DNA from: Caldilinea sp. CFX5 | Lineage (GTDB): Bacteria > Chloroflexota > Anaerolineae > Caldilineales > Caldilineaceae | NCBI GenBank assembly: GCA_021405325.1 | Contig: QWII01000028.1 | Location: forward strand, 31,294 to 95,293 | DNA length: 64,000 nucleotides | Reading direction: 5' to 3' | Part shown: piece by piece, positions 43,011-52,369 of the stretch | Position numbering within the stretch: the stretch's first letter is position 1 | Layout: each line of letters opens with the position of its first letter | The notes under the pieces: generated by a model | Database searches by the model: none | What the model was told of the DNA's origin: nothing | What the model saw: only the letters and a program-made list of their open reading frames with translations | Position numbers and translations under genes: made by a program

Positions 43011-44555
43011 ATGCGTGAGTTCAATACTTTTGGGCCAGTCTACCCTGACCGTCATTATCATGTAGATCGCGTTGCGGTGAAAGCCGATCTACGCGCCCGG
43101 ATTGATAAAGGGCGCTATTTGACGCTGAACGCCGGACGGCAAACCGGTAAGACGACGCTCTTCCGCGAAGTCATTACAGAATTAGAAGCGACGGGTGACT
43201 ACTTTGGAATTCTGTTAGATTTTGAATCGTTGCGCGCCTTTAATCAAACAAATTTCTACGAAGAGTTGGGGTGGCTTCTGCATGACTGGCGTGAAAATGA
43301 ACAACCGGCAGCACCCGAGCCAACGCCAATGCGTCATCACGGCGACTTTGTCCGCTGGCTGCGCGGAACTGTACGGGCGTTGCAAAAAAGGGGATTACTG
43401 ATTATTGATGAATTTGATAGCATCAGCAACGAAGTTATTGAACCAATGTTATCGCTCTTCCGTGGCATGTATTTGAATAAAAATGAACCGAAGAGTAATA
43501 GTATTCACAGTATTGTACTGGTTGGCGTTCGCAATCTACCCTCGCTGCTAGGTGGTACACAATCGCCTTTCAATGTTGCTGACCAATTTACTGTTCCCTA
43601 TTTTAGCATGGCTGAAGTCACGGAACTCTTTACCGCCTATACAGCAGAAAGCGGTCAGCCGTTGGAACCGGCTACCATCGCTGGCATTGTCAGCGAAACC
43701 GAAGGGCAGCCCTTTTTAGTCAATCGGCTGGGCCAAATTTTGACACAAGATGTTGTACCGGAACGTAACCGCGCCATTACTGAAGCCGATTTGAATTACG
43801 CTCTGGCCCGCCTTGTAACAGAAAATAACTCGCACTTCTACTCCATGATCTCAAAGGCGACGCCCCACCGCCAACGGTTATTGCCCATCCTGCTGTACAA
43901 CCAATCACGCACGGACTTTCTGGATGATGTTACCCAGGAACTGGTTATGTATGGGGTTCTCCGGGTGGTGGAAGATGAGAATAGTTTACGCTATGCACGC
44001 ATCGGCAACCCAATTTATCGCAAGATGTTGTTGCTACGTTTTGCCGTACCGCCGGAGCCGCTGCCGGTCAATGGTGGGTTGGTGCATCGTTATCTGGTCG
44101 ATGGGTTACTCAACTTTGATGCCCTGCTCGATCATTTCAGAGCCTTTATGACGGAACATGGCGTGCGCCTCCTCAAAAGCGCCAAAACCGGTCGCCCACT
44201 GGAAATTAGCGGGCAATATCTGTTATTGAGCTATTTAGGTGCGTCACTGGACAGCATTCAGGGCTATGTCACGATTGAGTCAGTCTCTAGCGCTGGTGAA
44301 ATTGACATTCTCGCCTTCTACCGTAGTCAGCGCTTTATTGTAGAGACCAAGATTTGGTATGACAAGGCCAAATACGAAGAAGGGAAAGGGCAACTCATCC
44401 GCTATTTGCAGGCCGCCGGTCTATCTAAAGGCTATCTGGTGATCTTTGACGAGCATTTAGACAAAAATCCGCTCCTGGCCGAACAGAGCGAGACCTTTGA
44501 GATCACCATAGATGAAAAGGTCTTGCGGATTTATCTGGTGGGCGTTGAAGTCTAG
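43011..44555 (+). CDS. AAA-like ATPase with C-terminal PD-(D/E)XK-like domain
   Basis: This 514-residue protein opens with EFNTFGPVYPDRHYHVDR, typical of AAA-like domain proteins. Walker A is NAGRQTGKTTL near residue 42 and Walker B is LLIIDEFDSI near residue 132. The C-terminal part contains GEIDILAFYRSQRFIVETKIW, a PD-(D/E)XK nuclease-like core (Asp, then Glu-Thr-Lys). The set-up is like mobile or defence-type ATPases related to the DUF4143 group, but the role is unknown. AGGAAAG lies 5 nt before the ATG. Base use is more AT-rich than in the surrounding metabolic genes. Confidence 0.87.
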   Translation: MREFNTFGPVYPDRHYHVDRVAVKADLRARIDKGRYLTLNAGRQTGKTTLFREVITELEATGDYFGILLDFESLRAFNQTNFYEELGWLLHDWRENEQPAAPEPTPMRHHGDFVRWLRGTVRALQKRGLLIIDEFDSISNEVIEPMLSLFRGMYLNKNEPKSNSIHSIVLVGVRNLPSLLGGTQSPFNVADQFTVPYFSMAEVTELFTAYTAESGQPLEPATIAGIVSETEGQPFLVNRLGQILTQDVVPERNRAITEADLNYALARLVTENNSHFYSMISKATPHRQRLLPILLYNQSRTDFLDDVTQELVMYGVLRVVEDENSLRYARIGNPIYRKMLLLRFAVPPEPLPVNGGLVHRYLVDGLLNFDALLDHFRAFMTEHGVRLLKSAKTGRPLEISGQYLLLSYLGASLDSIQGYVTIESVSSAGEIDILAFYRSQRFIVETKIWYDKAKYEEGKGQLIRYLQAAGLSKGYLVIFDEHLDKNPLLAEQSETFEITIDEKVLRIYLVGVEV

Positions 44556-44590
44556 CAAGTCGTTGTCACAACAGAAAGATCGTCAATCTT

Positions 44591-45445
44591 ATGTTGCCAC
44601 TCGATAGCCCGAGGTGGGCTGAATTAAAGCACGCATACGGAAAAGCGATAGATACACCAAGCTTACTTCAACAGCTTTATGAAGTGCCGACCACCGAAGA
44701 GATCCCTGATGAATTATCAGAAAAAATCTGGTCATCGCTTTGCCACCAAGGAGACACGCTTACTGCTTCCTACGCAGCAATTCCACATATCGTGACAATT
44801 ACTAGTCAACGCCCTCCTGAACATAGAATTAGTCACCTTTGTCTTGTTGCCGCAATTGAACAGGGGCGTCATTTAGAACGAGCTCATACACTGCCAGTTA
44901 CACTGGCAGATACATATTTTGCAGCCCTGAAACAAACTGAAGAACTTGCCTTGCAATGCTTATCTATCGCCTGGGATGAACGCGATTACCGTTATTTATT
45001 AAGTGTTTTATCAACGGTGCGTGGACACATTGGCTTGGCGAAAATGCTATGGCTAACGGATGAAACAACGGAATGTCCTGAATGTGACGCACTGTTTGCC
45101 ACACAGGGGTACGAAGATTTCGTAAACAAAGAAAATTTGTCTGGTGGTACAAAACTATTTCAAGCAGACCGCTCTGTTGATTATGTGAACTGGCTCAAAG
45201 CTAACCCAACAGGCTTTGTGTTATTACCATCTAAAGATAGCAATCTGTATAGCGGAGTTATTCACCGCGTAGAATGTGTGTCTTTGAAGGACATTGATCG
45301 GGAAGAAGTTGATGGCGCGTCGCCCAGGTTGTGGCGGGTTTGCGGTACAGATTGGTATAAGTTGGCTGACTGGTTACAAAAACATGCTTATGATCCCTGG
45401 TGTGCTACATATATCTGCGAAAAATGCTTACCGCGTCCTTCATGA
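44591..45445 (+). CDS. Conserved hypothetical protein
   Basis: I cannot assign a named family to this 284-residue protein. A segment IWSSLCHQGDTLTASYAAIPHIV near residue 45 and a CPEC pair near residue 163 look like conserved features of a group of hypothetical, perhaps immunity-like, proteins. Much of it is helical. No ribosome site stands out before the ATG at 44591. It is AT-rich like the preceding AAA gene (35-bp gap), and the two may be a transferred pair. Confidence 0.7.
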   Translation: MLPLDSPRWAELKHAYGKAIDTPSLLQQLYEVPTTEEIPDELSEKIWSSLCHQGDTLTASYAAIPHIVTITSQRPPEHRISHLCLVAAIEQGRHLERAHTLPVTLADTYFAALKQTEELALQCLSIAWDERDYRYLLSVLSTVRGHIGLAKMLWLTDETTECPECDALFATQGYEDFVNKENLSGGTKLFQADRSVDYVNWLKANPTGFVLLPSKDSNLYSGVIHRVECVSLKDIDREEVDGASPRLWRVCGTDWYKLADWLQKHAYDPWCATYICEKCLPRPS

Positions 45446-45497
45446 TTCATTTATCATCAATCATAAGGGAGCGTAAGAAGATAAGGTATAACCAACA

Positions 45498-46772
45498 ATG
45501 AAAATGATTAAATCTGGTATTACTGCGCAAGCTGTCCGGGCGGCTGAGGCGAAAGTTCGGGAAGTGGTCGAAGGGATTTTGGCAGAGGTGGAGGCGCGGG
45601 GCGATGTCGCCGTGCGTGAGCTATCGGAACGACTAGATAAATGGTCGCCGGCAAGCTTTCGCCTTTCGACTGCGCAAATCGAAGCGATCATGGCCAGCCT
45701 GCCGACGCAAACAATTGACGACATCAAATTCGCCCAAGCCCAAGTGCGCAACTTTGCCCAGGCGCAACGGGCGGCGATCCAAGATATTGAAGTCGAAACG
45801 CTCCCCGGCGTCGTTCTGGGCCATAAGAACATTCCGGTCAACAGCGTGGGCTGTTATGTCCCCGGCGGGCGCTACCCGATGGTCGCCTCGGCGCACATGA
45901 GTGTGATTACGGCCAGGGTGGCCGGCGTGCAACGGATCATCGCCTGCACCCCACCGATCAACGGCCAGTTGCCGGCGGCGACGATTGCGGCCATGCACCT
46001 GGGCGGCGCTGACGAAATTTACATCCTGGGCGGCGTTCAGGCGGTGGCGGCGATGGCGTTGGGAACTGAAACGATCCAGCCGGTGGACATGCTAGTCGGG
46101 CCGGGCAATGCTTATGTGGCTGAGGCCAAGCGCCAACTCTTTGGCCGTGTCGGCATCGATCTCCTGGCCGGGCCGACCGAAATTCTGGTCATCGCCGATG
46201 AGACCGCCGACGCCGAAATGGTCGCCACCGATCTGCTGGGGCAGGCCGAACATGGCCCCACCTCGCCCGCCATCCTGTTGACCACCAACGCAACCTTAGC
46301 CGCCACCATCGAACAGGAGATTGGTCGCCAGTTGGAGATCTTGCCGACAGCCGATGTCGCCGGCGTGGCCTGGCGCGACTATGGGCAGATCATCCTAGCC
46401 GAAAGTGACGCCGAAATGGTGCAGGTCGCCGACAAAATTGCCTGTGAACATGTGGAAGTCTTGACCCGCAACCCCTGCTACTTCCTGGAAAAGATGCGCA
46501 ACTACGGCGCGCTCTTCCTGGGGCCGGAGACCAACGTGGCCTATGGCGACAAAGTCATCGGCACCAATCATACCCTGCCGACCAAAACCGCCGCACGCTA
46601 TACCGGCGGCCTGTGGGTCGGCAAGTTCCTGAAAACCGTCACCTACCAGGAGGTCAAACCGGAAGCAACGGCGCTCATCGGCGAATATTGTTCGCGTCTC
46701 TGCGCCATTGAAAATTTCTGGGGTCACAAGGAGCAGGCCGATCTACGGGTGCGACGTTACGGGCAAGCATGA
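45498..46772 (+). CDS. hisD: HisD-family dehydrogenase
   Basis: This 424-residue protein is a member of the histidinol dehydrogenase family, a zinc- and NAD-dependent enzyme oxidising an alcohol to an acid through an aldehyde. The NAD loop is near [19 protein letters not shown], the zinc ligands include Gln and His in [12 protein letters not shown], and the catalytic Glu-His pair is in IACEHVEVL near residue 320. The C-terminal [15 protein letters not shown] is characteristic. It is isolated from other histidine genes, so it may be a relative acting on another alcohol (for example the HpsN type). Start MKMIKSG has no strong ribosome site. Confidence 0.87.
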   Translation: MKMIKSGITAQAVRAAEAKVREVVEGILAEVEARGDVAVRELSERLDKWSPASFRLSTAQIEAIMASLPTQTIDDIKFAQAQVRNFAQAQRAAIQDIEVETLPGVVLGHKNIPVNSVGCYVPGGRYPMVASAHMSVITARVAGVQRIIACTPPINGQLPAATIAAMHLGGADEIYILGGVQAVAAMALGTETIQPVDMLVGPGNAYVAEAKRQLFGRVGIDLLAGPTEILVIADETADAEMVATDLLGQAEHGPTSPAILLTTNATLAATIEQEIGRQLEILPTADVAGVAWRDYGQIILAESDAEMVQVADKIACEHVEVLTRNPCYFLEKMRNYGALFLGPETNVAYGDKVIGTNHTLPTKTAARYTGGLWVGKFLKTVTYQEVKPEATALIGEYCSRLCAIENFWGHKEQADLRVRRYGQA

Positions 46773-46910
46773 GCAAGCCGCCTGGCGAGATTATACGGCG
46801 CGCACCGAACGCGCCAAAGAACTGTTAGTCGAAGCCTATTGCGAAGAATCGCTGATCAACTATGCGAGCGATCTCCACACCCGCACTGGCAATGAAACCG
46901 TGTTGGTACT

Positions 46911-47014
46911 TATTCAGGCATAGGCGTCGGCCACCCTTCCTGGAAGAGGCGGAAACCGTTCGGTATGCCCAGACAGTAGTTGCCTCTTCCAGGAAGGGTG
47001 GCCCTACCTGAATA
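46911..47014. repeat. Long inverted repeat after hisD-like gene
   Basis: Perfect 22-bp arms (46929-46950 and 46982-47003) are flanked by a further short pair (TATTCAGG and CCTGAATA). It probably ends transcription from the hisD-like gene, although it is much longer than usual terminators. Confidence 0.85.
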
Positions 47015-47070
47015 GATACCATTGTTGGGCATTCTGGACGCAATCTTCGCGCGCTGTCAACAGAATCAAG

Positions 47071-47100
47071 TTGTAAAACTTACAAGAGATCCAGTATAAT
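47071..47100 (+). promoter_or_regulatory. Promoter of the large secreted protein
   Basis: TTGTAA (47071-47076) and a perfect TATAAT (47095-47100) are separated by 18 bp. The transcript would have a leader of about 240 nt before the ATG at 47347. Confidence 0.5.
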
Positions 47101-47346
47101 TAAGGGAAACTACCCTTATATTAATCATTGCTGTTGCCGGCGAAATTACCAAAGCCAACTGTTCACAGGCGAAGCGCGCTTTTTTTCCCCAGGTCGCGTT
47201 ACGTGATCTTGACGTGCGACCATCTTTCCTCAAAGAAGCATTCTGGCTGGATATCTATTTTTCTGAACATGGCTAAACAAAAAATGCTAACCATAGCGAA
47301 AGCAATGATGGATGCGAAAATGATCAGATGACCTCAAGGAGATTCT

Positions 47347-50300
47347 ATGCGAAACCTATGGCGTTGGGGAGGCTGTTTATGCTTGAGCTTGCTCTTCGTT
47401 GGCTCCGCCGGCGCGTCCCCCCCGGCACAACCAGCCACCTACCAGCCCCCTATCGGCATCCCGGCCCCAACCTTTGGTATTGTGGAAGTCGCGCCGGCCG
47501 CGCCTGCGGCCTGGCCGGCCACCGTTGCGCCTGGCTACTACTATATTGACAACAGCCATCCAAACGCCACCGATACCAACAACGACTATGGCTACCCCAA
47601 CCGGCCCCGGCAGAGTATACCGGAAATCACCTATCCCGCCGGCTCGTATATCGAAATTCATGGCGGCGATTACCCCGATGCCTATATCTGGATGGATTTT
47701 GCCTGTACGCTGGCCCAGCCCTGTTGGGTGCGCGGCACGCCGAACAATATGCCCAAAATCTCCGGTCAGCTTGTCGCGCGTAACCAGGCGACCTATGTGA
47801 TCTTTGAATATCTGAACTTTGAAGGCGGGAGCGGAACGTCGGTCATTGCCGAAGCCGGTCATCACATCGCCCTGCGCCATTCGCGCATCCACAACAAAAC
47901 GTGGGACGGCAATAACGCCGGGGTGGGCTTTGGCCCCCGTGCTGGAACCACCGTCCATGATGTGGTGGTCTACAAAAACCTCTTCCATGATCTTGGGAAT
48001 TGGCGGGCCACCACCGATGAGGATTTTCAAGGTGTGAATCCTACCTTGTGGGGGTTGAATGAAACATCCGGTTCAGAACTGTACAACTACTGGGTTCTGG
48101 AAAATACCTGTTACCAGTTGAGTGGCGATTGTGTCCAAGTCAATGCTGGTTGGGGCCAGGGCGCGGCTAATTTTTTGCATCATATCTATATCGGCAAAAA
48201 CGTTTCCTATCGCAATCGTCAAGTTGGGTTCGCCAGCAAGCAGGCGCGCGATGTCATTATTTCGCAAAATGTGGTTTACGGCAACCGCGAGGGGAGCGGC
48301 GGTCCGGGTGATGGGATTCTGACCATCTACGACCCAGATAATGTTTGGATCCTCTACAATGAACTCTATGACAATGACTTTGGCGTTCGTCTGGCCAATG
48401 AGGGCGCCGACCCGAACCATACCATCTATATCATCGGCAATGTCATTCGTGATAATGCCAGCGATTTCACCCCTTGTGGTCATTGGGGCAGTCCCTATGG
48501 CTGGGGCATTTCGTTATGGTATGGCGGGACAATGTATGTGGTCAATAATACCATCTACAACACGCGCGGCGGCATTGAGGTCATTGAAGGCGGCAATAAT
48601 GCGCCCACGATTATCACCAACAATATCATTGCCGACATCAACGGCATGGACTATGTCGATCAAAGCCCGGCTTGTGGTGATTTTACCGTTGAGCCGGGGA
48701 AAGTGGAACACCTTTCTACCAATGCCGCCACCAATGTGACGGTAAATCGCAATCTCTTTGCCCAGACTAATGGACTGCCGATTAAAATCAACGGCTTATC
48801 AGTAGCGGCTTATCAAACTGCCAGCGGTCAATGCGCCAATTGTCTGACGGGCAATCCCTTGTTTGCCGGTGCGGCGCAGGCGAATTTCGCCTTGCAACCG
48901 GGCTCCCCCGCTCTTGACGCCGGCAGTGCCGAGGTGGTTTATCAACGCTTTTTTGATCGCTATGGGCTGGATATTCGGGTCGATTATCGCAACCAGCCGC
49001 GACCACAAGGGCAAGGCTGGGATCTTGGCGCCTATGAAGGCGACTCGTCGGCTGCCACCGCCACCCCCGGTGCAACACCCACCACCAGGACAACACCCGA
49101 CACTGCAACGCCTACGGGCGCTTCTACCCCAGTTGCCACCACCACCCCAACCCGCACCCCGCCCCCGGTTCAAGTCGCCAGTTGCGGCAATGGGATCATT
49201 GAAGCCGCCGAGGCATGTGATGACAACAACACTGTAAGCGGCGACGGCTGCACCGACCAATGTGTGATTGAGCAAAGCTGCTATGATCCGGGCAACACCT
49301 TCTCTTTCTTCACCTGGTCGGACAGCTATGGCGGCGCCGGTGAAGGGGGCGCGCTGCGCCTCTTTGCCGATGCCGTCAATCGCACGCGCTATCCCAATCG
49401 GGTGCTGCCCCGCTTCTGGATCTCGCCTGGCGATATTCCCTATGTACCCGGCATCAACACAGGTTTGGACACGCTCAATGCGGAACTAAGCGGCAACAAT
49501 TATCCCTTCACCTGTTCCGCCAGCAACCGGGAGTTTCCCATGTTTGTGGCGCTGGGCAACCATGATGTCGATGGGGAGGATGCGACCCAGATTGCCAGCA
49601 AATTGGCCTATTGGAGTAACGCGATCGGGCCGCGGGTTGATAAAACATTGGTTGGCATCCAAAACTTCAAATGGGGGCCGGACAATGGCTATGATGCGCG
49701 CACAAGCTATTCCTTTGACTACAAGAACACCCACTTTGTCGTCTATAACCAATATTATGGTGACCCCGGCTACCCGACGCCCAATCCGGTTGCCTGTGTA
49801 CGACCGGCATTGTATACCTGGATTGATCAAGATCTGACCGCCACCACGCGGCCCATCAAAATTGTCATTGGTCACGAACCGGCCTGGTCCTATTGCAGCG
49901 GGACGCCGGGGAACAATGTCTGCATCAATTATGGCAATGAGTTCACTGAAGATCTACTCGACCCAGGGCTGCGCCCCCGCCCGCATTCCCCTTCCGGCCA
50001 GGCCTGGTTGGAAGCCTATGGCAAACATTGGGGCGATTCGCTGGAAGATGCCGCCTGTCCGGCCATCAATGGACAAGAAGGGCGCAGCGCCTTCTGGCAG
50101 ATGTTGGCCCGTCACAAAGTCGTCGCCCACCTGATTGGTCACACCCATACCTATTCCAGTCGCCTGGTGGATGCCGATGGCCCGCGCAATGATGCCCCGC
50201 TGACTCAAGAGGAGCGCAACCGCATGGCCTATGGCAAGACTGGCGATCGCTTTACCAATGCGACCGGTATTTGGGAAGTGGACAGCGCACAGGCCCACAA

Positions 50301-50766
50301 TTCTGCCGGCTCGGCCTATGTGTTGGTGACCGTGCGCGACAATCGCGTCACCTTTGAAGCGTGGGATCAGATGGGGGCCAACGCGGAAGAGGAAGCCTTC
50401 CGCCTGATCGAAAACTGGCATGTGGATGTCGAAGGGGCCGCGCCTGGACCTGATACCGCACCGCCCACCGTCGCCATCACCAGCCCAACCGAGCGCTCGC
50501 CGGTCGCCGGTCTTGTCACGCTGGTGGCCAACGCAAGCGATAATGTCGGCGTTGCCAGTGTGCAATTTATGGTCGATGGGGCCAACTTCGGGGCACCCGA
50601 TACTACGGCCCCCTATAGCCTTGATTTGGACACAACCAGCCTGACTCAGGGCGCGCACACCATCAGCGCCACCGCCCGCGATGCCGCCAACAATGCAACA
50701 ACGTCCGCCGCGCTGACTATCCTTGTCGTGAAGAATCAACTCTTCCTACCAACAACCCGGCGTTAG
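47347..50766 (+). CDS. Large secreted multidomain protein: beta-helix, Cys-rich repeat, calcineurin-like phosphoesterase, Ig-like domain
   Basis: This 1139-residue exported protein starts with a signal peptide (GCLCLSLLFVGSAGA, cleavage near residue 24). Residues about 60-545 are a right-handed parallel beta-helix with repeated N-x-[I/V]-Y/N-D-N turns. A Thr/Pro-rich linker (about 555-605) and a DUF4215 Cys-rich repeat (CGNGIIEAAEACDDNN) follow. Residues about 650-1010 are a metallophosphoesterase with GNHD, GHEP and GHTHT metal ligands. An Ig-like domain with PPTVAITSPTE precedes the tail LFLPTTRR. The tail resembles C-terminal LPxxxR-type ends of Chloroflexota surface proteins (from memory). 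AAGGAG stands 6 nt before the ATG. It may bind or cleave extracellular polysaccharide and phosphoesters. Confidence 0.88.
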   Translation: MRNLWRWGGCLCLSLLFVGSAGASPPAQPATYQPPIGIPAPTFGIVEVAPAAPAAWPATVAPGYYYIDNSHPNATDTNNDYGYPNRPRQSIPEITYPAGSYIEIHGGDYPDAYIWMDFACTLAQPCWVRGTPNNMPKISGQLVARNQATYVIFEYLNFEGGSGTSVIAEAGHHIALRHSRIHNKTWDGNNAGVGFGPRAGTTVHDVVVYKNLFHDLGNWRATTDEDFQGVNPTLWGLNETSGSELYNYWVLENTCYQLSGDCVQVNAGWGQGAANFLHHIYIGKNVSYRNRQVGFASKQARDVIISQNVVYGNREGSGGPGDGILTIYDPDNVWILYNELYDNDFGVRLANEGADPNHTIYIIGNVIRDNASDFTPCGHWGSPYGWGISLWYGGTMYVVNNTIYNTRGGIEVIEGGNNAPTIITNNIIADINGMDYVDQSPACGDFTVEPGKVEHLSTNAATNVTVNRNLFAQTNGLPIKINGLSVAAYQTASGQCANCLTGNPLFAGAAQANFALQPGSPALDAGSAEVVYQRFFDRYGLDIRVDYRNQPRPQGQGWDLGAYEGDSSAATATPGATPTTRTTPDTATPTGASTPVATTTPTRTPPPVQVASCGNGIIEAAEACDDNNTVSGDGCTDQCVIEQSCYDPGNTFSFFTWSDSYGGAGEGGALRLFADAVNRTRYPNRVLPRFWISPGDIPYVPGINTGLDTLNAELSGNNYPFTCSASNREFPMFVALGNHDVDGEDATQIASKLAYWSNAIGPRVDKTLVGIQNFKWGPDNGYDARTSYSFDYKNTHFVVYNQYYGDPGYPTPNPVACVRPALYTWIDQDLTATTRPIKIVIGHEPAWSYCSGTPGNNVCINYGNEFTEDLLDPGLRPRPHSPSGQAWLEAYGKHWGDSLEDAACPAINGQEGRSAFWQMLARHKVVAHLIGHTHTYSSRLVDADGPRNDAPLTQEERNRMAYGKTGDRFTNATGIWEVDSAQAHNSAGSAYVLVTVRDNRVTFEAWDQMGANAEEEAFRLIENWHVDVEGAAPGPDTAPPTVAITSPTERSPVAGLVTLVANASDNVGVASVQFMVDGANFGAPDTTAPYSLDLDTTSLTQGAHTISATARDAANNATTSAALTILVVKNQLFLPTTRR

Positions 50767-50777
50767 AAAATGGCAAC

Positions 50778-51809
50778 ATGACCGTTCACGCAACACGCAA
50801 CACGCAACATGCCCCCCGCCCCACCTCCATCGACGTCGCCAAAGCCGCCGGCGTCTCCCAATCGACGGTCTCGCGCGTCTTTAGCGGCGGGAATGTATCA
50901 GAGGATGCAAAGGCGCGCGTCTTGGCCGCGGCGGCGGCGTTGGGCTACCAACCCAGCGCCATCGCACGCAGCCTCAGCACGCAGCGCACCGGCATTGTCG
51001 GCATTGTCATGGCGGACATCACCAGCCCCTTTTACCCGTATGTGCTGGAAAAATTCACCCAGAAGTTGCAGGAGATCGGGTTGCGCATCCTGCTTTTCAA
51101 CGCCCCACCCCATCGTGACGTAGACGATACGCTGCCACTAGTGTTGCAATATCAGGTGGACGCCATCATCATCACCTCGGCCACTCTTTCGTCAGCGATG
51201 GCGGATGAGTGCGCCGGGTTGGGGATTCCGGTGCTGCTCTTTAATCGCTATGTCCCCAACACTCAGGCCAGCGCGGTCTGCTGTGACAATGTGGCCGGTG
51301 GGCGGCTAGTGGCGGATCTGCTGGTGACGAGTGGTCATCAACGGCTGGCCTACATTGCCGGTCTAGAAAATACCTCCACCAATCGCGACCGGGAACGGGG
51401 CTTCCGCGAGCGGTTGAGCGAACAGGGCGTCACCACCTGGCAACGCGAACAGGGCGCTTACACCTACGACAGCGGATATGATGCCGCCAAACGGCTCTTG
51501 AACGGGCCGGACCGCCCCGACGCCCTCTTTTGCGGCAATGACATTATGGCGCTGGGCGCGCTCGACGCGGCACGTGATCTTGGCGTCACCGTTCCTGACG
51601 CATTGTCGGTGATTGGCTTTGATGACATCCCGGCAGCGGCCTGGTCGGCTTATGGGTTGACCACAGTGCGCCAGCCAGTCAACCGTATGGTCGAGGCGGT
51701 GGTGGAGTTACTGACCCGCCAGTTGGCTGACCCGACCCTGGGGCCGGAAACTCGGTTTATGCCAGGACAATTGGTGCGTCGACGGACGGTGCGGACAGTC
51801 GCTTTGTAG
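50778..51809 (+). CDS. LacI-family transcriptional regulator
   Basis: This 343-residue regulator has a LacI helix-turn-helix (SIDVAKAAGVSQSTVSRVF near residues 17-35), the hinge ALGYQPSAIARSLSTQRT and a sugar-binding core domain (IVGIVMADI, AIIITSAT, LFCGNDIMALGAL, SVIGFDDIPAA). The first 12 residues are encoded by a tandem CACGCAA repeat, so the N-terminal extension is an accident of that repeat. No strong ribosome site is seen. It starts 11 bp after the secreted-protein gene and may control it or a distant sugar operon. Confidence 0.9.
   Translation: MTVHATRNTQHAPRPTSIDVAKAAGVSQSTVSRVFSGGNVSEDAKARVLAAAAALGYQPSAIARSLSTQRTGIVGIVMADITSPFYPYVLEKFTQKLQEIGLRILLFNAPPHRDVDDTLPLVLQYQVDAIIITSATLSSAMADECAGLGIPVLLFNRYVPNTQASAVCCDNVAGGRLVADLLVTSGHQRLAYIAGLENTSTNRDRERGFRERLSEQGVTTWQREQGAYTYDSGYDAAKRLLNGPDRPDALFCGNDIMALGALDAARDLGVTVPDALSVIGFDDIPAAAWSAYGLTTVRQPVNRMVEAVVELLTRQLADPTLGPETRFMPGQLVRRRTVRTVAL
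50787..50808. repeat. Short tandem CACGCAA repeat within the start of the LacI gene
   Basis: Three units of CACGCAA lie immediately after the LacI ATG and encode part of its N-terminus (HATRNTQHA). The unit recurs at 20025-20052 and 41633-41654 outside genes. Confidence 0.75.
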
Positions 51810-51890
51810 AAGAACATTAGGCAGAAACCCCTGTTGATGTTACAATTTGAAAACAGTCCAGGGCCAAGCCTGATTGATGAAGGCTCATTT

Positions 51891-52112
51891 ATGCAAATTC
51901 GTTATAACACTCATGCTCGGCAAAGAATGCGGGAGCGCAAAGTTAGTGAAACGATGGTTGAGGAAACACTTGACTCGCCTGATGAACTAAGTGTTGGTGA
52001 GCAAGATGAATGGATTGCCGTGCGCCATTACGGGAATCGACGCCTTCAAATTGTTTATGGTGAAATTGATGAAGAAACAGTTCTCATTTACACCGTGATC
52101 AGTATCCGTTAG
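51891..52112 (+). CDS. DUF4258 domain protein (toxin-like)
   Basis: This 73-residue protein matches DUF4258: YNTHARQRMRERKVSETMVEETL at the start and ETVLIYTVISIR at the end. The family resembles RelE-fold toxins. The ATG at 51891 is taken because it follows GAAGG and starts the family core; an earlier in-frame ATG adds 19 unrelated residues. It is followed 20 bp later by a DUF2283 gene, a usual partner. The pair may be a toxin-antitoxin module. Confidence 0.82.
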   Translation: MQIRYNTHARQRMRERKVSETMVEETLDSPDELSVGEQDEWIAVRHYGNRRLQIVYGEIDEETVLIYTVISIR

Positions 52113-52132
52113 TTTGAGTAAAGGAAAAACCG

Positions 52133-52357
52133 ATGGTTCAGATCAACTATGATCCACAGGCGGACGCTATTTATATTCGCCTCCGCGAAGGTGAAGTAGA
52201 TAATACACTGCCGGTAGGTAAATATATTTATGCGGATGTTGATGAAGAGGGCATTCCCCTTGGTTTAGAAATTCTTTTTGCCAGTCGGGTGATGGCTGAC
52301 AAGGAGCTAACTAGCGTTTCTTTTAATATCTCACAAGCAGTTCCAGTTTATTCATAA
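52133..52357 (+). CDS. DUF2283 domain protein (antitoxin-like)
   Basis: This 74-residue protein is a full DUF2283 domain: INYDPQADAIYIRLREGEV, then YIYADVDEEGIPLGLEIL. In many genomes it stands next to a DUF4258 gene, and is taken to be the antidote. AGGAAA lies 7 nt before the ATG. Confidence 0.85.
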   Translation: MVQINYDPQADAIYIRLREGEVDNTLPVGKYIYADVDEEGIPLGLEILFASRVMADKELTSVSFNISQAVPVYS

Positions 52358-52369
52358 ACGTAGGCAACC

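Larger units (their letters stand above)
46773..47346. other. Intergenic region: hairpin and promoter with long leader
   Basis: This 574-bp stretch follows the hisD-like gene. A 19-codon frame overlaps its stop by ATGA at 46769 and a longer frame ends at 46923, but neither resembles a known protein. A long inverted repeat, a promoter and a 247-nt leader with short hairpins (such as GGTCGC/GCGACC near 47194-47224) follow before the secreted-protein gene. No riboswitch class could be assigned. Confidence 0.6.

Noticed and set aside
45498..46772. Assignment as a housekeeping histidine-biosynthesis gene
   Set aside because: Family membership is clear but no other his gene is near; a relative with another alcohol substrate is equally likely, so the role is left open.
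47100..47346. Riboswitch in the long leader of the secreted-protein gene
   Set aside because: Short hairpins and an AAAGCC segment recall cyclic-di-GMP aptamers, but the other conserved bases are missing. No class can be supported.
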